A stretch of DNA of 64,000 bases from Bog-756 sp963701325. GTDB lineage: Bacteria > Actinomycetota > Acidimicrobiia > Acidimicrobiales > RAAP-2. The notes under the pieces were generated by a model. That model was not told the DNA's origin. It ran no database searches and worked only from the letters and a program-made list of their open reading frames with translations. The stretch spans positions 2,046,001 to 2,110,000 of the forward strand of contig OY969604.1 in NCBI GenBank assembly GCA_963701325.1, written 5' to 3'. Every line of letters starts with the position of its first letter. Positions within the stretch are counted from its first letter, which is position 1. This document shows positions 9,591-18,970 of this stretch, one piece after another. The position numbers and the translations under genes are program-made.

Positions 9591-11897
9591 GTGCGAGTGA
9601 GAAATTCAGTCTGGAAATACGTCCTGATCTGCGGCCTTGTGGCCGTCGGCGTCTACTTCGCGCTCCCGAGCGCCACCAGTCAGGATGTCCTCTACTCGGC
9701 CATGGGCTCCGCATCGGTGGCCTGCATCCTGGTCGGTATCCGCCTCAACCGCCCCGCCGACCGGTTGGGCTGGTACTTCCTGGCCATCGCGGGGACCTGC
9801 TTCACCCTCGGCGACGACACCTGGAGCTTCTACAACGTCATCCTGCATGCGAGTGTGCCCTTTCCGTCATTTGCCGACGCGCTGTACCTCTCCGGGTATC
9901 CCTTCCTCTTCGCCGGCGTCCTGAGGCTCACCCGCAGCGCCAATCGCTCGATCCGGCGGGAGGACAACGCCGACGCCGCAGTCATCGCATTGGGCGCACT
10001 GGCCATCTCGTGGCACTTCTTGATGAACTCCTACGTTCACGACTCGACGCTGGGCAGTTTCGGGATGCTGGTCAACGTCGCCTATCCGATCATGGACATC
10101 GCGCTCGTCTTCATCCTGTTCCGGTCGTTGGTCTTCGGAGGCTCGAAGGCACCGTTCCAGCGGATCCTGGCTGCTGCCATGACGGTCCAGTGCCTCGGAG
10201 ACTTCACCTACGACCTCCTCGTGCTCCACAACAACTACACCACCGGCAATGCGGTCGATGCGCTGTTTCTCATCGAGTATGTGCTCATCGGGGTGGCAGC
10301 CCTGCACCCATCGGTGTCGAGGAGTGCTGCTCAACGCGACCCCGGCGACGCGGTCAGCGTCCGCCAGGAATCGGGTAGTCGCAACCGAATTCCAGCCGTG
10401 ATATTGGCCGGGTTCGTCCCACCCACGATTCTGGTGGTGACCGCATTGCTCGGCGTCTCGGTCAACATTCTGGCGATGGGTATCTTCTGTGTCGCGGTGT
10501 TTGCGATCGTCTGTCTGCGGATGGTCTGGATGGTCGATCGGATCACCCGGCAGGCTCATGCGATGAACGAGAACGAGGCAACGCTGCGGCACAAGGCCTT
10601 CCACGACGAGCTCACCGGTCTGGCCAACCGTGCGCTCATCTACGACCGCGTCGAGCACGCCCTGGCCACAATGACCCGTTCGGGCGGATCGGTGGCCCTC
10701 TGCTTCGGCGACCTCGACGGGTTCAAGATGGTCAACGACACGCTCGGACACCATGTCGGCGACACCGTCCTGGTCAAGGTTGGGGCGATGCTGGAGTCGA
10801 TCGTCCGTCCGGGTGACACGGTCGCCCGCCTCGGTGGTGACGAGTTCGCCGTCCTCCTGGAGGGCATCGAGTACCCGGGGGCGGCGGTCGAGTTCGCCCA
10901 TCGAATGGTCTCGTTCATCGGGAGCGGCGCGGAGTCGGACGAGGACCTAGCGGGAATCTCGATGAGCGTGGGCGTGGCCTTCGCCGATTCCACCACGCCC
11001 GTCGACCAACTGATCAGCGAAGCCGATGCAGCCATGTACGAGGCCAAGGCCAACGGAAAGAACCGCGTCGAGGTCTTCCAATCGGCGATGCGGAACCGGC
11101 TCGTCGATCGCTTGGCCCTCACCAGCGGGTTCCGAGGTTCGCTCGAGCGCTCGGAGTTCTTTCTCGAGTTCCAGCCCATCTATTCGATCGAGGACCGAGT
11201 GCTTCGCGGGTTCGAGGCACTGGTGCGGTGGAGGCATCCTTCTCTCGGGATCGTGGCCCCTCTGGACTTCATTCCCATCGCCGAGGAGACGGGCTTCGTC
11301 ATACCGCTGGGCCGATGGGTGTTGATCGAGGCCCTCGAGCAACTCGCGGGATGGTCCCCGCACTCGGCATCGACGATGATGCTGTCGGTCAACCTCTCGA
11401 GACGCCAGCTCGTGGCCCCCGACCTGGTCGACGATGTCCGGTCGGCATTGGCGGTCAGCGGGGTAGACCCGAAGCGGCTGACGCTCGAAGTCACCGAGGG
11501 CATCCTCATGGAGAAGCCTGAGCAGGCCGAACTGGCACTGACCCAGCTCCGAGCCCTCGGGGTCACCATCGCCGTGGACGACTTCGGTACGGGCTACTCG
11601 TCGCTCAGCGATGTGCAGCGCTTTCCGGTCGACGTGCTCAAGATCCACAAATCGTTCGTCGACACGCTGAACCAGGGCGAACCTGCCGGTTCAGCTCTGG
11701 TCACGTCGATCATCGGGTTGGCACACAGCATGAACCTGACGGTCGTGGCCGAAGGGATCGAACGCGAGGACCAGTTCGAGCGGTTGGTCGAGCTCGACTG
11801 CGACTTCGGCCAAGGCTACCTGATGAGCCGCCCCGTCGACTCGCAGAGCGCCGAGACCCTGATCGAAGCAGCCGAGCGCTCGGCACTGCCGACCTGA
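9591..11897 (+). CDS. Membrane-bound diguanylate cyclase/phosphodiesterase (GGDEF-EAL)
   Basis: 768 residues from the GTG at 9591; a GTG at 9597 is equally possible. About 300 N-terminal residues form eight or nine hydrophobic helices (an MHYT/MASE-like sensor, not identified more closely). A GGDEF domain follows with intact LGGDEFAVLL and a product-inhibition I-site RPGD five residues before it. The EAL domain has FEALVRW, VNLSRRQL, LEVTEG, DDFGTGYSSL, DVLKIHKSF and VAEGIE. Both the c-di-GMP synthesis and hydrolysis sites look catalytically complete. The gene stands alone and ends at a hairpin at 11918. The long open frame upstream of 9591 is antisense to the P-type ATPase and is not counted. 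Confidence 0.92.
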   Translation: MRVRNSVWKYVLICGLVAVGVYFALPSATSQDVLYSAMGSASVACILVGIRLNRPADRLGWYFLAIAGTCFTLGDDTWSFYNVILHASVPFPSFADALYLSGYPFLFAGVLRLTRSANRSIRREDNADAAVIALGALAISWHFLMNSYVHDSTLGSFGMLVNVAYPIMDIALVFILFRSLVFGGSKAPFQRILAAAMTVQCLGDFTYDLLVLHNNYTTGNAVDALFLIEYVLIGVAALHPSVSRSAAQRDPGDAVSVRQESGSRNRIPAVILAGFVPPTILVVTALLGVSVNILAMGIFCVAVFAIVCLRMVWMVDRITRQAHAMNENEATLRHKAFHDELTGLANRALIYDRVEHALATMTRSGGSVALCFGDLDGFKMVNDTLGHHVGDTVLVKVGAMLESIVRPGDTVARLGGDEFAVLLEGIEYPGAAVEFAHRMVSFIGSGAESDEDLAGISMSVGVAFADSTTPVDQLISEADAAMYEAKANGKNRVEVFQSAMRNRLVDRLALTSGFRGSLERSEFFLEFQPIYSIEDRVLRGFEALVRWRHPSLGIVAPLDFIPIAEETGFVIPLGRWVLIEALEQLAGWSPHSASTMMLSVNLSRRQLVAPDLVDDVRSALAVSGVDPKRLTLEVTEGILMEKPEQAELALTQLRALGVTIAVDDFGTGYSSLSDVQRFPVDVLKIHKSFVDTLNQGEPAGSALVTSIIGLAHSMNLTVVAEGIEREDQFERLVELDCDFGQGYLMSRPVDSQSAETLIEAAERSALPT

Positions 11898-11917
11898 GGG
11901 CACCCTCAACGCGTCAG

Positions 11918-11934
11918 GCCCAGTCGAACTGGGC
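11918..11934 (+). terminator. Probable rho-independent terminator after the GGDEF-EAL gene
   Basis: GCCCAG-TCGAA-CTGGGC forms a perfect 6-bp stem with a 5-nt loop, 20 nt after the stop codon, followed by GCCCTTT. The U-tract is short, so strength is uncertain. Confidence 0.55.
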
Positions 11935-11998
11935 GCCCTTTCGGCAACGTCGCAGTCCGAGGTCAGCCGCGCACCCGGCGGCTCAGCCTCCTGTTCTT

Positions 11999-12022
11999 TT
12001 GTTATATAATCATCATTGTTAT
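11999..12022 (+). promoter_or_regulatory. AT-rich promoter/operator immediately before the DHA2 exporter start
   Basis: A perfect -10 hexamer TATAAT lies at 12005-12010, only 11 bp before the ATG at 12021, so the transcript would have almost no leader. The same stretch holds TTGTTAT twice (11999-12005 and 12016-12022), spaced 17 bp start to start, which could be an operator. There is no Shine-Dalgarno sequence and no convincing -35. The block stands out as AT-rich in GC-rich surroundings. Control by the MarR regulator encoded downstream is likely but inferred. Confidence 0.55.
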
Positions 12023-13493
12023 GGTTCTACAAGCGTCGAGCCCGGCGAGTACTCCTTCGAGCGAACTGAGCCGGCCTCGACGGGTCGGAATCCTGCTCAT
12101 CTGCTCGATGAGCCTGCTCATCGTCGGGCTCGATGTGACCATCGTGAACGTGGCCCTGCCGTCGATCGGCCGGGAGTTCCACGCCTCGGTGTCGGGTCTC
12201 CAGTGGACGGTCGATGCCTACACCCTGGTGTTGGCCAGTCTCCTCATGCTCTCGGGCTCGACGGCGGATCGATTCGGTCGCAAACGGACCTTCGTGGTCG
12301 GTCTACTCGTCTTCTCCGGAGGCTCGCTCCTCTGCAGCCTGGCTCCGAGCCTCACCCTGCTCGTCGTCTTCCGGATGGTGCAGGCGGTCGGCGGGTCGAT
12401 GCTCAATCCGGTCGCGATGTCCATCATCACCAACACCTTCACGGATCCAAAGGAGCGGGCTCACGCGGTCGGTGTCTGGGCGGCTGTGATCGGGATCAGC
12501 ATGGCGCTCGGTCCTCTGATCGGCGGCCTTCTCGTCGGCTCGGTCGGCTGGCGCTCGATCTTCTGGATCAATCTGCCCGTCGGGTTGGCGGCGATCGTCC
12601 TCACCCTTCGGTTCGTTCCGGAGTCGCGAGCTCCGAAGGCTCGGCGTATCGACGTCGTCGGGCAGGTTCTGGTGATCGCATTCCTGGCCTCGCTGACCTA
12701 CGGGATCATCGAGGCGCCAGCCCGGGGATGGGATGCACCGATCATCGTCGCCGCCTTCGCAGTGGCGATCGGCTCCCTCATCGGGCTCATCAGCTGGGAA
12801 GGTCGGCGAGAGGAGCCGCTCATCGACCTGCGCTTCTTCCGATCGGTGCCGTTCTCCGGTGCAGCCATCATCGCAGTGGCAGCCTTCGCCACGCTGGGCG
12901 GCTTCCTCTTCCTCAACACGCTCTACTTGCAGGAGGTCCGAGGTTTCTCCCCCCTTCGTGCCGGCGTCTACACGCTGCCCATGGCCCTCATGACGATGCT
13001 GCTGCCACCCATCTCGGGGCGGATCGTCGGTGTCCGTGGGCCACGAATACCTCTGCTGATTGCCGGCGGTGCGCTCACGGTGAGCTGCGTCATGCTCAGC
13101 CAGATCGGGGCCGACACACCGACCGCGTGGCTGTTCGCGTGCTACGTGGTGTTCGGGATCGGTTTCGGGTTCGTCAACGCGCCGATCACCAATGCCGCGG
13201 TCTCCGGCATGCCCCGGGCACAGGCCGGTGTCGCGTCCGCCATCGCCTCGACCTCCCGTCAGGTCGGAGCCACACTCGGTGTCGCGGTGGTCGGTGCACT
13301 GGTCACATCGTCGCTCGGCGTGACCACCCACGTCGGCTCGGCTTCGGCCATCCATGCCGGCTGGTGGGTCCTGGCCGGTTGCGGTCTGGTCGTGGTCGTG
13401 CTCGGCGAGGTGGTCTCGACCGGGTGGGCCAACCGAACGGCCGTGCATACCGCCCAAGACTTGAACCCCGAGTTCCTCGAGAGCCGTCTCTGA
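12021..13493 (+). CDS. DHA2-family MFS drug exporter (14 TM)
   Basis: 490 residues. This proton-coupled multidrug exporter has the DHA2 hallmarks LDVTIVNVALPSIG in helix 1, GSTADRFGRKR in loop 2-3, and GPLIGGLL with WRSIFWINLPVG in helices 5-6. Fourteen hydrophobic segments are visible. Its stop codon shares one base with the start of a MarR-family gene (TGATG), a common exporter plus local-regulator pair, so the exporter probably responds to a small aromatic or antibiotic ligand. The mRNA is probably leaderless because the -10 box is 11 bp before the ATG. Confidence 0.93.
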   Translation: MVLQASSPASTPSSELSRPRRVGILLICSMSLLIVGLDVTIVNVALPSIGREFHASVSGLQWTVDAYTLVLASLLMLSGSTADRFGRKRTFVVGLLVFSGGSLLCSLAPSLTLLVVFRMVQAVGGSMLNPVAMSIITNTFTDPKERAHAVGVWAAVIGISMALGPLIGGLLVGSVGWRSIFWINLPVGLAAIVLTLRFVPESRAPKARRIDVVGQVLVIAFLASLTYGIIEAPARGWDAPIIVAAFAVAIGSLIGLISWEGRREEPLIDLRFFRSVPFSGAAIIAVAAFATLGGFLFLNTLYLQEVRGFSPLRAGVYTLPMALMTMLLPPISGRIVGVRGPRIPLLIAGGALTVSCVMLSQIGADTPTAWLFACYVVFGIGFGFVNAPITNAAVSGMPRAQAGVASAIASTSRQVGATLGVAVVGALVTSSLGVTTHVGSASAIHAGWWVLAGCGLVVVVLGEVVSTGWANRTAVHTAQDLNPEFLESRL

Positions 13494-13972
13494 TGGGGAA
13501 ATCGAAGGCCGGACCCGTGGTGACGGACCCTGCGTCGAATCCGGACGCCGACGCCGCTCACCGGGCCTGGTCCGCCATGTGCGACCTCGTGCTCGACAAC
13601 GAGCGGCGGCGAGAGGTCAGTGACGCCCTCGACCTCAGCTTCGGACGGATCAGGGCCCTGCGCAGGATCGCGCGTGCGCCGATGACGATGGGAGAGCTGG
13701 CCGCCAAACTCGGGATCGACGCGCCCTATGCCACGCTGGTCGTCGACGAGCTGGAGCGACAGGGCCTCGTCGAACGCCGCCCGCACCCAACGGACCGCAG
13801 AGCCAAGCTAGTGGCGACGACAAAGCGGGGTGCCAGTGTCGCCCGTGTGGCCGAGGAGATCATGAACCGGCCTCCAGTCGGCCTGACGAGCCTTTCCGGT
13901 TCTGACCTGGAGACGCTGGCGACGATCCTCGAGCACGTGCGTACCGAGGCACACATCGATCCGCGCACCTGA
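13493..13972 (+). CDS. MarR-family transcriptional regulator
   Basis: 159 residues. The winged helix-turn-helix is seen in RIARAPMTMGELAAKLGI, followed by the recognition helix and the wing ERRPHPTDRRAKLV, which contains the conserved D-x-R of MarR proteins. It is co-translated with the DHA2 exporter through a one-base overlap. It most likely represses the pair by binding near 11999-12022, where a TTGTTAT direct repeat covers the promoter. The effector is unknown. Confidence 0.9.
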   Translation: MGKSKAGPVVTDPASNPDADAAHRAWSAMCDLVLDNERRREVSDALDLSFGRIRALRRIARAPMTMGELAAKLGIDAPYATLVVDELERQGLVERRPHPTDRRAKLVATTKRGASVARVAEEIMNRPPVGLTSLSGSDLETLATILEHVRTEAHIDPRT

Positions 13973-14161
13973 TCCCGGACGCTTCGAGCTACAGATTCTC
14001 GGTGCACGGCCGTCACGAAGTTCAACCGCCGGAAAGCGTCATCGCGCGTCACCGATGCCCGGCCGCCGCCTGTGGCGAAAGCACGAAGACGCCGCACGAC
14101 AGGGATGCCGGGAGGACGCGCCACGGTGCTCGGTTCGATGCCCTGCCGGTAGATTTGGGAC

Positions 14162-15778
14162 GTGACTTCCTTGCGCTGCCGACGACACCGATTTCGGGCG
14201 GTCGCGTCGGCCATCGGCGTGCTCGTCCTGGTCGGCATCGGCGTCGTGGCGACGAGTACTGCGGCGCCGCCCCCGGCCGCTGCTCTGGCAGGGCACGTCG
14301 AGTCCGGTACCCCCGGCCCGAATGCCATAACCGCGTTCGGCGCTGCCGCTGCTGTGCCGGGAACGACGCTCCACGGTTTGGCTGGTCCCGTCGTGGGGGT
14401 GACGGCCACCCGTGATGGGCTCGGGTACTGGGTGGTGGCCGCGGATGGTGGCGTCTTTGCCTACGGGGACGCAGCCTTCGAGGGGTCCGGCGGCGGCATC
14501 CGCTTGAACGCACCGGTGGTGGGAATGGCTGCCACGCCTGACGGCCGCGGCTACTGGCTGGTCGCCGCGGATGGCGGCATCTTTGCCTACGGGGACGCAG
14601 CCTTCGAGGGATCGATGGGGTCCACGCACCTCAATGAACCGGCTGTGGGGATGGCTGCCACGCCTGACGGCCGCGGCTACTGGCTGGTCGCCGCGGATGG
14701 CGGCATCTTTGCCTACGGGGACGCAGCCTTCGAGGGATCGATGGGGTCCACGCACCTCAATGAACCGGTTGTGGGGATGGCCGCGTCCCCCAACGGGCGC
14801 GGCTACTGGCTGGTCGCCGCGGATGGTGGGGTCTTCACGTTCGGGAATGCCCCGTTCGAGGGTTCGATGGGGGCCACGCACCTCAATGAACCGGTTGTGG
14901 GGATGGCCGCGTCCCCCGACGGGCGCGGCTACTGGCTGGCCGCTGCCGACGGTGGGGTCTTCACGTTCGGGAACGCCCCGTTCGAGGGTTCGATGGGGGC
15001 CACGCCTACGAACGCGCTCGCCGTCGGTATCGCCGGTCGCCAGGGTGGCTACTGGATCGCCTACGGCATCGATCCGCGGGCACAGATGATCGCTGCGATC
15101 GCCGCCTATGTCGCCTCTCGGGCCGACAACGTGACCGTCGCCGTGGAGGACCTCACGACGGGTCAGATCTACCAGTTTCGACCAGGAGTGATCGAGAACA
15201 CGGCGAGCACGGTGAAGGTCGACATCCTTGCAACGTTACTGGCGCAGGCCCAGGCCACCGGGCGCCCGCTCACGTCTCAGGAGCAGAGCCTTGCGGTCCC
15301 GATGATCGAGGAGAGCCTGGACAGCGCGGCCGACACTCTGTGGTCCGCCCTAGGGCCCGGTGCCATCGGCGCGTTCGAACATGAGGCAGGTATGACCTCG
15401 ACGGTGCCGGCCACCGATGGCGTGTGGGGAACCACGACCACCACGGCACTCGACCGGCTCGCCATGATCCGGACCCTGGTGCAGCCCAACCCGCTGCTGA
15501 CAGATGCGTCCCGGGCCTACGTCCTCGGCCTCATGGAGCAGATCACCCCCTCCCAGGACTGGGGGGCGACTGGTGGTGTACCCCCAGCGGTCACCGTGGC
15601 GCTCAAGAACGGGTTCGCCGTCATCAACGGGTGGCAGATCAATACCACCGGCTGGGTCGACGGTGACGGCCGTGACTACCTGATCGCCGTGCTCACGAAC
15701 GGGAACGCGTCGGAGCCGTACGGCATCGACACCGTCAACGGCGTGTCCGCTCTCGTGTGGAATGCGTTCGGGACCTGA
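14162..15778 (+). CDS. Secreted repeat protein with C-terminal beta-lactamase-like serine hydrolase domain
   Basis: 538 residues from a GTG. A signal peptide covers about residues 1-43. Residues 76-285 are five tandem 42-residue repeats of the YWLVAADGGxFxxGxAxFEGS type, which are frequent in Acidimicrobiia secreted proteins and are thought to form a beta-propeller-like fold. The C-terminal about 240 residues resemble class A beta-lactamase/DD-peptidase: STVK fits the SxxK nucleophile motif, ESLDSAAD the SxN region, and KNGF the KTG strand. The domain could act on cell-wall peptides or simply bind. Repeats 2 and 3 are almost identical at DNA level, showing recent duplication. It is a lone gene with no obvious partner. 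Confidence 0.8.
   Translation: MTSLRCRRHRFRAVASAIGVLVLVGIGVVATSTAAPPPAAALAGHVESGTPGPNAITAFGAAAAVPGTTLHGLAGPVVGVTATRDGLGYWVVAADGGVFAYGDAAFEGSGGGIRLNAPVVGMAATPDGRGYWLVAADGGIFAYGDAAFEGSMGSTHLNEPAVGMAATPDGRGYWLVAADGGIFAYGDAAFEGSMGSTHLNEPVVGMAASPNGRGYWLVAADGGVFTFGNAPFEGSMGATHLNEPVVGMAASPDGRGYWLAAADGGVFTFGNAPFEGSMGATPTNALAVGIAGRQGGYWIAYGIDPRAQMIAAIAAYVASRADNVTVAVEDLTTGQIYQFRPGVIENTASTVKVDILATLLAQAQATGRPLTSQEQSLAVPMIEESLDSAADTLWSALGPGAIGAFEHEAGMTSTVPATDGVWGTTTTTALDRLAMIRTLVQPNPLLTDASRAYVLGLMEQITPSQDWGATGGVPPAVTVALKNGFAVINGWQINTTGWVDGDGRDYLIAVLTNGNASEPYGIDTVNGVSALVWNAFGT
14387..15016 (+). repeat. Five in-frame 126-bp tandem repeats
   Basis: These encode the 42-residue YWxxAADGG repeats of the secreted protein. 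Units 2 and 3 are nearly identical in sequence over a full period; units 4 and 5 form a second, closely similar pair. This is a coding repeat, not a CRISPR. Confidence 0.85.
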
Positions 15779-15984
15779 CCGGCTGGAGCCGGGTCTGTCG
15801 GCGGACCGGGACCCGGGGGAGTGAGAGTGGGTCGCCATCGGAGCTCGTCGCCGACGCCAAGGCTCGGCACGTAGCGCTCAACTGCAAAAGGAGTCGTCGC
15901 CCGGTGCCACTACCGCCGCACCAGAAGGACCGAATCAGAAGGTTTTGACAACACCTAGCGTCACAACTACGACAGCGGTCCTCC

Positions 15985-16460
15985 TCAACGGTCGGTCAGC
16001 ACGCGTCCAAGCTGTTTGACCGACATCGGGGGCTGTTCCGGTGTCTTCTGTCCGGGCCGCAGTCCGTCGAGGGTGAACTCGAGGAACCGCCGGGAGGTGC
16101 CCGGGGCGTCGGGGTCGCAGAGGTCCCCCGAATACCCCGGACCGACATCAGCGTCATAACGACATCCGTGGGGACGATGTCGGGTCTGACCGTCCCCGCC
16201 CGTTGGCTGGCCTCGAGGATCTGCCCGATGCGCGGCACCAAGGCGGCCAAGGCGCGGTCGGCACCTCCCCCACTCATGGTCGCCGAGAGGTAGCGGTCCG
16301 CCAACTGCTCGGCGCGTCAACGCAGCGCCGGATGAATTCGAAGTCTGCGTCGCCCGGATCCACCTCACCGAGGACCTCGTCGGCAATCTGACGGGTCCTG
16401 CGACATAGCCGATGGCGCCGATGACCACCTCGGCCTCGGCGGTCAGGGCAGGGTGCCACT
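15985..16460 (-). pseudogene. Decayed TetR-family regulator
   Basis: TetR-like C-terminal sequence is spread over three frames. One frame reads DFEFIRRCVDAP (about 16340-16380), the next LADRYLSATMSGGG through RIGQILEASQRAGTVRPD to MTLMSV (about 16305-16140), and a third RRFLEFTLDGLRPG near 16060. At least two frameshifts separate them, and the N-terminal DNA-binding domain is missing. It lies directly behind an MFS exporter remnant, matching a former exporter/regulator pair. Confidence 0.65.
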
Positions 16461-16484
16461 CGCCGAGCACGACCGAGGGACGGC

Positions 16485-16690
16485 TGCGGGTCGGGATCAT
16501 GAGGGCGACGATCGCAGCCACCACCAAAGCCCCGCCGCAGACGGCGAAGGCCAGCACATAGCCGTGTTCCCTCGGGTCGGCACCCCCGGTGCAGTGGTCG
16601 CTCTGGTCGATGGGGATGAGATTCTGCTCGCGCGATGCAAAGCGGTGTACCGCTGCGTCACGAGAAAGCGCCAGGACCCACGCCACACGA
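16485..16690 (-). pseudogene. C-terminal remnant of an MFS (DHA2-like) exporter
   Basis: About 65 codons read as the last transmembrane helix and tail of a DHA2 exporter (HGYVLAFAVCGGALVVAA, then IVALMIPTRSR). No upstream exporter sequence is present: the DMFase-like gene ends at 16707. The exporter was therefore cut off and the remainder is non-functional. Confidence 0.6.
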
Positions 16691-16706
16691 GTTCCGTGTC
16701 GCAGCT

Positions 16707-18200
16707 CTACCCCAGGTGCGTCAGGACGTTCCGAGTGATCTGCTCAATCTGCGGGTCTCGCCCTGCCAGCCCGTGAGCCCAGTCGGTCGATCCCGACGTC
16801 ATCACTGTCGCCCCCGCCTCGTTCGTGTACGCACCCAACACCGCGTGGCCGTGACGAATGCGTTCCGTCGCCTCGGGCTCACGCGTTCCGAACACGCGTG
16901 ACGCGATGTACTCCAACTCGCTCGGCTCGCCCGGCTTGGGCGGACGAGGCGCTGTCTCGCTCGTGAAGTGCTGCGTCGGGCACGTGCCGAGGATCTCGAA
17001 GTTCGACGGCGTGCCGTCTTTGCCAGTCGGATACGGTAGCCCGTCGCGGTACGTAAACACGCACCCGTCGCACTCGTAGCCGACGACGGTCGAACTGGCA
17101 CCGAGCACGTCGCCGTAGCCGAGCCCGGTGCCGTCGAAGACCCAGTGACCGGCGCGGTGCACGGTGTAGCCACCGAGGCCGGCAGTCACGTTGCGACCTA
17201 TGCGGTGATAGCCCCCGCGTGTGAATGAGACGCCCGTCATGTAATTCTCTGGACGACCGACGACCACGTCGGACCAGAAGGTCGTCACCTCGGCTTCGCT
17301 GTCGGTTCCCATCAGCGGGTCGTTCTTGAAGAAGCCCTTGTACCCGACCATCACGTCGCGATCGTCACCCTCGATGCGCACTTGCCACAACGACGTATTG
17401 CCCGAGAAAAACGCCGCATTGCCACCGCTCGCGATGAATGCCTCGACCGTGTCGCGCATTCCGCGAGACCAGTATTCGTCGTGGCCGACGGATAGATACA
17501 GACTCGCGCCGTCCAACACCTCGGGGTGTTCTTCGAGATCAGCATTTGTGCACACACCGATCTCGAACCCCTCGCGTTCGGCCCACTCGATGAACGGCAA
17601 CTCCCAGTCGGGCCATCCCGCCGAACCGGCATAGCCCGACAGATGATTGATCTGGATGTAGCCGACGTGCGCGGCGTTCTGCGGATCGGGCGCGCCGGTG
17701 CCCGTCACGCGACGACCCTTGCCCGGGGGCTTGTAGAGGTACCCCGCTGACATCGGCCGCTGCATGGCAACGTGGGTGCCGCCGGTGTACAGGTTCTGTC
17801 CGCCAAAGTCGTTGTAGGCGTGCCACGTGTTGGTCGCCAGCGCGATCACGATGCGTGCGCCTGAAGGCGGACGCACGACGAAGAACGCATGGTCACGCCG
17901 CACCTTGTCGCCAACGTCAATCTCCATGACGACTTCGTAGTAGCCGGACCGCCACGTCGGATCGATGTCCAGCGTGAGAGCGACAGGCCAACCGCACCCT
18001 TTCGAGGAAGCGTCCTTTGGCGTCTCGTGTTCATCTGCCCCGACTGCATCAGAACTGAACACGACCTCCCGTCGCGCACCGACTCGTGCCACCTCGACGC
18101 GGACCGGCCGCCCACCGGACGATGACATGTGCAGATCAACCTGCCCGCCCGGGCACGCTGATTGCGGCCAGCAGTACCCCGTGACCACGTCGCGACTCAT
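16707..18200 (-). CDS. N,N-dimethylformamidase large-subunit-like protein
   Basis: 497 residues resembling the beta (large) subunit C-terminal domain of N,N-dimethylformamidase, an iron amidohydrolase. The most typical segment is LSVGHDEYWSRGMRDT, followed by ASGGNAAFFSGNTSLWQVR. An Ig-like N-terminal domain (about residues 1-110) precedes NTWHAYNDFGGQNLY. No small alpha subunit gene is adjacent, so activity on DMF is not assured and the natural substrate is unknown. No signal peptide is seen, so it is probably cytoplasmic. It starts back-to-back with the DUF1345 gene at 18248. Confidence 0.8.
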   Translation of the reverse strand: MSRDVVTGYCWPQSACPGGQVDLHMSSSGGRPVRVEVARVGARREVVFSSDAVGADEHETPKDASSKGCGWPVALTLDIDPTWRSGYYEVVMEIDVGDKVRRDHAFFVVRPPSGARIVIALATNTWHAYNDFGGQNLYTGGTHVAMQRPMSAGYLYKPPGKGRRVTGTGAPDPQNAAHVGYIQINHLSGYAGSAGWPDWELPFIEWAEREGFEIGVCTNADLEEHPEVLDGASLYLSVGHDEYWSRGMRDTVEAFIASGGNAAFFSGNTSLWQVRIEGDDRDVMVGYKGFFKNDPLMGTDSEAEVTTFWSDVVVGRPENYMTGVSFTRGGYHRIGRNVTAGLGGYTVHRAGHWVFDGTGLGYGDVLGASSTVVGYECDGCVFTYRDGLPYPTGKDGTPSNFEILGTCPTQHFTSETAPRPPKPGEPSELEYIASRVFGTREPEATERIRHGHAVLGAYTNEAGATVMTSGSTDWAHGLAGRDPQIEQITRNVLTHLG

Positions 18201-18247
18201 CTCCCGACTCTAACTGGGCCACCTCACTCGCTGGTCCGACGAAGGTC

Positions 18248-18970
18248 ATGCGGAGTCATCTTCGCGGAGCCAGCCCTCCATCACGGATCTCAAAGCACCC
18301 AGGCTCGGAACTGGGCATTGGAACGAACCCCAAGCGCTGGCGAGATCCTCGGGCCGGGGTGCGTGTCGCTGTCGCAGCGTCGCTGGGAACTGTCGCCGGT
18401 GGCGTGGCCTCCCTGTTGACGTTCTGGCAAGCAGCGACGCTCATCGGTTGGGACGTTGGCGTGCTCTTCCTCGGAACGTGGATCTGGTGGGCAGTAGGGA
18501 GACTGAGCCCGGAGGAGACTCGATCACATGCGACGAAGGAGGACACCAGCATCCATCTGACCGAACTCATTGTCCTCGCCGCCGGAGTCGCCGTCCTGGC
18601 GGCCGTCGGGTTGGCATTGATTCGTGCGGGTAATGCCACCGGGGGAACAAAGGCGTACCTGATCACACTGGGGATCGTGAGTGTCGCACTTTCATGGGGC
18701 ATGGTCCATACGGTGTTCACGTTGCGCTACGCCCGTACGTTCTACGCCCAACCAGTCGGTGGGATCGACTTCAACGAGGACGATCCGCCGAGCTATTTGG
18801 ACTTCGCCTACTTGGCGTTGACCATCGGAATGACGTTCCAGGTATCCGATACAAATCTGACGACCAAGGCTATCCGGAGAGTCGCTCTCGCCCATGCTCT
18901 GCTCTCGTACTTGTTCGGCGCAGTGATCGTCGCACTCGTCATCAACGTGGTGTCCACTCTCCTCCACTAA
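18248..18970 (+). CDS. DUF1345 membrane protein
   Basis: 240 residues. The conserved DUF1345 core is GGIDFNEDDPPSYLDFAYLA, followed by TIGMTFQVSDTNL and a final helix ending YLFGAVIVALVIN. Five to six transmembrane helices are visible. The first 35 residues are polar and arginine-rich, so the true start may lie further in. The function of the family is unknown; it is often called a predicted membrane protein of ion-channel-like topology. Confidence 0.85.
   Translation: MRSHLRGASPPSRISKHPGSELGIGTNPKRWRDPRAGVRVAVAASLGTVAGGVASLLTFWQAATLIGWDVGVLFLGTWIWWAVGRLSPEETRSHATKEDTSIHLTELIVLAAGVAVLAAVGLALIRAGNATGGTKAYLITLGIVSVALSWGMVHTVFTLRYARTFYAQPVGGIDFNEDDPPSYLDFAYLALTIGMTFQVSDTNLTTKAIRRVALAHALLSYLFGAVIVALVINVVSTLLH

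Noticed and set aside
12303..13457. 384-codon minus-strand frame
   Set aside because: It is opposite the DHA2 exporter and has biased His/Asp/Arg composition with no motif.
14387..15016. Regular repeats that could suggest CRISPR
   Set aside because: The period is 126 bp, in frame, and encodes YWxxAADGG protein repeats; there are no unique spacers.
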